A stretch of 5,104 bases of DNA from Pseudobacteroides sp035370245. GTDB lineage: Bacteria; Bacillota; Clostridia; Acetivibrionales; DSM-2933. The notes under the pieces were generated by a model. The model did not search any database, was not told the origin of the DNA, and saw nothing but the letters and a program-made list of their open reading frames with translations. This document shows, piece by piece, positions 4,365-5,104 of the stretch. The stretch spans positions 1 to 5,104 of the forward strand of contig DAOOVO010000173.1 in NCBI GenBank assembly GCA_035370245.1. The letters run 5' to 3'. Every line of letters starts with the position of its first letter. The stretch's first letter is position 1. A program made the position numbers and the translations under genes.

Positions 4365-4793
4365 ATGATTAAAAGCTTTGGTAAATTAGAAGATAAGGAT
4401 ATAAAAAGTTTTGAAAAAAAGATGAAGATAAAATTACCTGACGATTATAAAGAATTCCTAAAGAATAACAATGGTGGTTCAACAAATGGAGATATAATAT
4501 GCTTTAAAGCAGAAGACATTGAAGAGACAATTGCTTTGGATGTTTTGTTCGGAATAAAACTTGATGATGAAGACATTTGCATTGAGGAATGGTGTAATGA
4601 ATATGAAGACGAATTGTTAGAGGAAATGATAATTATTGGCCATGCAATTGAGAGCGGTATAATTTTATTGATAAACCAAGAAGATTGAAAAGGAATATAT
4701 TTCTGGGATAGCACCTTAGATTATGAACAATCAACTGAAGATGATTGTATATATAAGATTTCGACACATTTACAGAGTTTTTCAACAGTTTAA
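4365..4793 (+). pseudogene. SMI1/KNR4 (SUKH) orphan immunity gene, broken by one TGA
   Basis: Starts at ATG 4365 with AAAGGAG (4349-4355) 9 bases before it. The first 107 residues carry the SUKH signature LPDDYKEFLKNNNGG (24-38) and an IGHAIESGIILLINQED segment (91-107), then TGA at 4686-4688. The same frame goes on with KGIYFWDSTLDYEQ, the expected family continuation, and ends at TAA 4791-4793. The full frame is 142 codons, the usual family length. SUKH proteins bind and neutralise secreted nuclease-type toxins, and lone copies are common in toxin loci as protection against neighbours. No partner toxin lies beside it here. Removal of the last 34 residues takes away a conserved strand and helix, so the product is probably inactive. 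A reader keeping to intact frames would call 4365-4688. Confidence 0.75.
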
Positions 4794-4857
4794 AGCCGGA
4801 ATAGATTATTAAGTAAATATTTTATTAATAAATACATTGATACATAAAATTCAAACG

Positions 4858-4899
4858 AGGCTATAATGTGACTTTTCGACTGTAGCCTTGTCCACAAGG
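4858..4899. repeat. Two overlapping alternative hairpins
   Basis: AGGCTATA (4858-4865) pairs with TGTAGCCT (4881-4888, one G-U pair). CCTTGT (4886-4891) pairs with ACAAGG (4894-4899). The two share 4886-4888, so they compete. No T run follows either one. This is the only notable structure in the 4794-4937 gap, in which I see no gene. Confidence 0.35.
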
Positions 4900-4937
4900 T
4901 CAGCCGCGTGAATATGTCTGGTAATTAATACCATCAA

Positions 4938-5002
4938 ATTTGTGAAAAAAGTGGAGGATTCATAAAATAGCATGGCTTGCCTCTATTATTGTGTTTAGTT
5001 TA
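4938..5002 (+). repeat. Upstream half of the intergenic repeat, copy 3 (partial)
   Basis: Third copy of the unit at 4186-4248, ending with TTTAGTTTA, after which the sequence departs from the module. No promoter half follows. The nine-codon frame ATG GCT TGC CTC ... TAG (4972-4998) is kept, but its middle codons differ. Beyond it, 5003-5104 holds only a very short frame (ATG 5033, 12 codons) and a TATAAT (5028-5033) without a well-placed -35. It likely continues into another cassette outside the window. Confidence 0.65.
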
Positions 5003-5104
5003 TTCAATCCATACATCTATGGCGGATTATAATGTTTAAACCCGAAGAAAAAGAAAGACCAGCTAATTAAAGTCAAGAGTTTATAATAAAAATTTTGAGA
5101 AATT

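Noticed and set aside
3959..4793. Alternative genetic code with UGA as tryptophan
   Set aside because: The recombinase, toxin and immunity genes all use TGG for tryptophan and have no in-frame TGA, so two nonsense mutations are simpler.

Overview
The window is AT-rich, with strong purine-rich Shine-Dalgarno sites, short U-tailed hairpins and AT-ending codons. This suggests a low-GC Firmicute, most likely a member of the Clostridia. No species can be named from what is visible. It reads as an accessory region: one recombinase, one toxin/immunity pair, broken gene remnants and a repeated intergenic module.

Layout. Positions 1-540 carry no supported gene, but do carry a run of hairpins (207-234, 276-302, 323-390, 410-453) ahead of an intact tyrosine recombinase (541-1470). 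Two inverted repeats (1482-1512, 1520-1537) separate it from a small unknown gene (1584-1976). The C-terminal end of that gene appears shifted by one base in a T run. A strong terminator (2017-2055) closes this half.

The second half is a polymorphic-toxin landscape. A 109-bp module with an extended -10 promoter (2234-2342) precedes a 38-codon ORF that looks like the start of a lost gene. Next comes a deaminase-fold toxin tip (2584-3258) with its own start codon and no secretion domain, followed by its probable immunity gene (3295-3852) and a terminator (3881-3919). Downstream lie a minus-strand remnant with an internal TGA (3959-4123), a second copy of the promoter module (4241-4349), and a SMI1/KNR4 (SUKH) orphan immunity gene broken by one in-frame TGA (4365-4793). 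A third, partial copy of the upstream half of the repeat sits at 4938-5002.

How it may work together (inference): the deaminase toxin and its neighbour form a toxin/antidote unit. The SUKH gene and the two remnants look like orphan immunity or toxin cassettes gained and decaying at a shared repeated promoter module. The recombinase could be involved in the gain of DNA here, but no pair of attachment sites linking it to the cassettes was found. The most unusual local features are the promoter-bearing repeat and a hairpin that would bring an otherwise distant Shine-Dalgarno to the immunity gene's start codon.
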